NCBI GenBank assembly: GCA_026770585.1
Contig: MU647542.1
Location: 53,664 to 80,256 of the forward strand
Length of the DNA stretch: 26,593 nucleotides
Reading direction: 5' to 3'
DNA from: Baffinella frigidus
Taxonomy: Eukaryota; Cryptophyceae; Cryptomonadales; Baffinellaceae
In this document: piece by piece, positions 10,701-14,965 of the stretch
Layout: each line of letters starts with the position of its first letter
Position numbering within the stretch: the first letter of the stretch is position 1
Made by a program: the position numbers and the translations under genes
Notes under the pieces: model-generated
What the model saw: the letters and a program-made list of their open reading frames with translations, nothing else
The model's database searches: none
What the model was told of the DNA's origin: nothing

Positions 10701-12843
10701 AGCTTCCCGGCAGAAAGCTTTCTCCTCAGTGAACGTTGCGTCGCCCGCCTCGAGATCTGACTCCTCCTACAATCCCCCCCTCCACCTGAATCAAAATCAA
10801 TCAACTAGATTGAATTTCGCAACATAAGAATCAGTTGCGCTTTCATGCTAAATTACGCCTGAGTTTCATGCCTAACATAGCATGTGATCTGCACCCTTAT
10901 CTTCAGCGTCGGAAGCCCTAAGATACGCAACTGATTCAGTCATGTCCCAAAATGAAATCCGGGAAACGGGACTTTGAGGTAAGTCGACGCGCCGATCTCA
11001 TGTGAAAACCCTTTTAATTTATAAACTTGGTTTCAAACAAAATTACTACACGTTTGCTTCAATATTACTAACAAAAGATCGTTCTGTGTAGTAAATTTCA
11101 TTGAACACAGTTTATAAATTAAAACCGTTTTCGCATGAGATCCACGCCGAGGGGCGCAGAACATTATCGCTAACGCCAGTTGCGATCCTTCTGTAAAGCA
11201 ACGTGAAACCCCTCTGCAAAAACCAGCGAAATCCACTTTCTAACGCCTCTGTATCTCCTTTATCAGTAAAGACACTCGCTCTCTCTTTGGAGGGAGAGCG
11301 AGTCGGATTCCCTCCGGGAAACGGGACTTTGAGGACCCGTTTTGCTAGGGACTCCCTAAACCCTAAACCCTAAATCCTAAACCCCAAACCCTGAACCCTA
11401 AACCCTGAACCCTAAATCCTCAACCCTAAACCCTCAACCCCAAACCCTAAACCCCAAACCCCAAACCCTCAACCCTCAACCCTCAACCCTCAAAGGGACC
11501 TTGAGATAGGTCGACGCGCCGATCCAAGCCGAGGGGTTCAGGATTTTGTCGATCCTGTTTTGGGGTTTAGGGTTTGGGTTTTGGTGTTTAGGGTTTGGGG
11601 TTTGGGGTTTAGGGTTTAGGGTGTAGGGTTCAGGGGTTGGTCGACCCGGTTTCGGGTTTCGGGTTTCGGGTTCAGGATTCGGTCGATCATGTTTCGGGTT
11701 TCGGGTTTAGGGTTTAGGGGCAGGGTAATACCTGAAGCGCTGCGTGATCTCGTGGTCGCAGACAAACTTCACCTGCAAAAGTTGACATATGTGTTAACTT
11801 AACCTGCAAAGCTGACTGAGGCGTGAACTTAACCTGCAAAGTTGACAGAGGTGAACAGACGGGCAACCCTTCATTTACAGCAGAGGCGGTTTCGGGTTTC
11901 GGGTTTAGGGGTTTCGGGTTTCGGGTTTAGGGTTCAGGGTTCAGGGGAGGGTACTCTCCGAAACATCCTTATGCCCCCACGCCCCCCTAAGTTGATCAAA
12001 CCGAGGCTGGAATTTTAACCATTTCCTTCAGGGGAAGGTGCAAATTCGAACTTCCCCCGAAGGAAATGGTGCTTTATCCAACCTCGATCTGATCAACTTC
12101 GAAGGGCTGGGTGGAGGGACGGTACCTATTCGCCAGTCTACTCCGACACCTACTTCAGCTTTCGGGTTTCGGGTTTCGGATTTAGTGTTTGCAAGTGGTA
12201 AACAAGGGTTTACTGGTGAACTAGGGTTTAGGGTTCAGGGTGGGGGTGTAGGTACAGGGCAAAGGGTATAGGGTATAGGGTATGGGGCATAGGGTATAGG
12301 GTATAGGGTATAGGGTATAGGGTATAGGGTATAGGGTACAGGGTATAGGGTATAGGGTATAGGGTATAGGGTATAGGGTATAGGGTATAGGGTATGGGGT
12401 ATAGGGATAGGGTATAGGGTACAGGGTATAGGGTATAGGGTATAGGGTATAAGGTATAGGGTATAGGGTATAGGGTATAGGGTATAGGGTATAGGGTATA
12501 GGNNNNNNNNNNTATAGGGTATAGGGTATAGGGTATAGGGTATAGGGTATAGGGTGTGGGGTGTAGGGTATAGGGTACAGGGTATAGGGTATAGGGTATA
12601 GGGTATAGGGTATAGGGTATAGGGTATAGGGTATAGGATATAGGATATAGGGTATGGGGTATAGGGTATAGGGTATAAGGGGGGTGCCTTGTCGCCAGTC
12701 TGCTCCGACACCTCCTTGAGCTCTGAGAGGTAGAACACTGCCGCGTACTGCACACCCCGCCAGCCATGTCAGAACATTGTCTCTATCTCTCGCTCGCTCT
12801 CTCTCTCTCTCGCGCGCGCTCTCTCTCTCGCTCTCTCGCTCTC

Positions 12844-12877
<34 letters not shown>

Positions 12878-14917
12878 GCTCTCTCTCTCTCGCTCTCTCA
12901 CAGTCTGCTCCGAAATCTCTTTCTGCTCTGAAAGGTAGAAGACTGCCGCGTACTGCACATGCCGGGTTTGGGGTTTAGGGTAGGGTCTAAGGTTTGGGGT
13001 TTAGGGTTTGGGGTTTGGGGTTTGGGGTTTGGGGTTTGGGGTTTGGGGTTTGGGGTTTGAGGTTTGGGGCACCCACCTTTCAGAACACTATCCCCCCTGC
13101 ATTACCAAGAGGCTCAAGGCGTTCTCGCCTCATTCCTACAGCAGGTCTAGCCTGGGTGAGGACAGGCGAACGGTAGCAGACGGGCGCGTACCTCACACCC
13201 ACCAGCCATTTCAGAACACTATCTACCTCTGCCTGAGCAAAATTGGCCATAAACATATTTGCCAAAATCAGGATTTCTTGCTTTATTTTTCTGTTTTCTT
13301 GTTTCGTATGGTTTTGTTTCGTGTTTTCTTCCTGATCAAAATTGGCCTTGGACATATTCAACAAAATCAGGGTTTCTTGCTTCAGTTTTCAGTTTTCTTG
13401 ATTCTTATTGATTTGTTTCGTGGTTTCATCAACTTCTTGTTGAGTGAGGTTTACCTCGGAGAAGCAGTAAACCTTGCTCAAAAATCCTCGGGGCCCGAGA
13501 AGCAGATAGCGAACCACTATTTCTCAACACTATATAGCTCTGCCCGAGTCCTCGGGCGCGCCATAAACTTATTTGCCACATTCGGCATTTCTTGCTTTGT
13601 TTTTCTGTGTACTTCATTTTTCTCTTTCTGTTTCTTGTTTTCATTAGTTGTTTGGTGGGGAGGGTTAACCTTTGAGAAGCTGCAGCCCTTTTTGATTATC
13701 ATTTATTCTATTTTATTTTATTTTATTTTATTTATTGCTTATTGTTATTATTTATTCATTTTACCTTGGAGAAGCTGCCATCCTCGGGATTGGAGAAACA
13801 GACAGCCAACCGCCGAACGCCCGAGAAAGGGATGTCGGTGTTAGGCCGCGTGGCCACGTGCACCAACTTTGCAGCCACATCCAGGATTTCGAGCCACCCC
13901 CCCAAACTCTTCTTTTTACAACAACAACAAAAAGAAACGAGAAAAAAAAGGGGGAAAATGTTTACCTTGGAGAAGCTGCCATCTTCGGGGTTGGAGGAGC
14001 AGACGGCGAACCGCCGCGCGCCCGAGAAGAGGATGTCGTTGTACATGCTGTTTCAGGGGTAAATCGGCTTAAGTTGACGATTCTGGAACCAAACCGTTAA
14101 ATTTGCGATACATATTCATGAGGGGACAGCGAAACGCCGCGCGCCCGAGAAGAGGATGAAACAGCATGTACAACGTCGTTGTACATGCTGTTTCGGGGAA
14201 GGCGCCGTTAATGTTAATGTTCCAGGGAGAAGCGCCGTTGGTCAACCCAGCGGGCTAAGAACCACGCCAGAGTGCAGGAGGGTGTTGATTTTTCAAACCG
14301 CGTCTGAAAGCGGTTGTTGACTTTTGAAACCCACTGCCCTGGGGAGGAATTGACTTTTGGCGACCCCTTCCAAGGCTCTGGCGGGGAAGGGATTTTTGGC
14401 CACTTCGACTGGTCCAATCCACCACAGCGGTAAATGTGTTTGGGTTGTGACGCTGGTGTTGCGATAATAACACATAGATTTTTTGGTTTTTTTCGCTTGG
14501 CAACGTGTGTGGAGGGGGAAATGGAGGGCACCTTCGATAGCGCTGATTGGGCAGGTGGAGAGCGGTGCTAGGGTGCTACCTTATGCAACCCGGTAGGGTG
14601 GTACGGAATGCCGTAAATAGGTTAACGCCGGGATTAAGGCGTCCACCCTTACCTTCGGTAGCGGGGTTCGAAGTTTCACAGGCTAACGGCCTGAAAATGG
14701 GGTAGTTAGGCATACGGTATTGCCTAGGACCTCCTACCGTAGGCCGAGGGATCCTAGGACCAAAAAGTCTCGGCCTACGGTAGGAGGTCCTAGGCAATCC
14801 CGTAGGCCTAACTACCCCATTTTCAGGCCGTTACCCTATTAAGTTGTTCCCTTCATAACTTTTGAGGAGGGGAGGGGAGAAAGAGAGCGAGCGAGCGAGC
14901 GAGAGAAAGAGCGAGCG

Positions 14918-14965
<48 letters not shown>

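Larger units (their letters stand above)
13765..14194 (-). pseudogene. LON exon-6 copies on both sides of the real exon
   Basis: 13765-13835 reads FSGVRRLAVCFSNPEDGSFSK with donor AAG|GTAAAA but no in-phase acceptor. 14110-14194 has the LFSGARRFAV part and a foldback at its 5' end. A weaker copy (KVYCFSEV-like) is near 13451-13520. Confidence 0.6.

Noticed and set aside
11345-11492. An actual telomere or chromosome end
   Set aside because: The arrays are short, degenerate, in both orientations and embedded between exons, so they are interstitial.
12221-12958. Long minus-strand open frames of PYTLYPI-type repeats (up to 245 codons)
   Set aside because: They are translations of the TATAGGG array and CT microsatellite in several frames at once; the only real coding part is the 60-nt exon 7a.
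13008-13844. 278-codon plus-strand open frame
   Set aside because: Longest frame in the window, but it crosses a heptamer array, A/T-rich repeats and antisense copies of LON exons 6 and 7; no domain or biased composition beyond that of the repeats.
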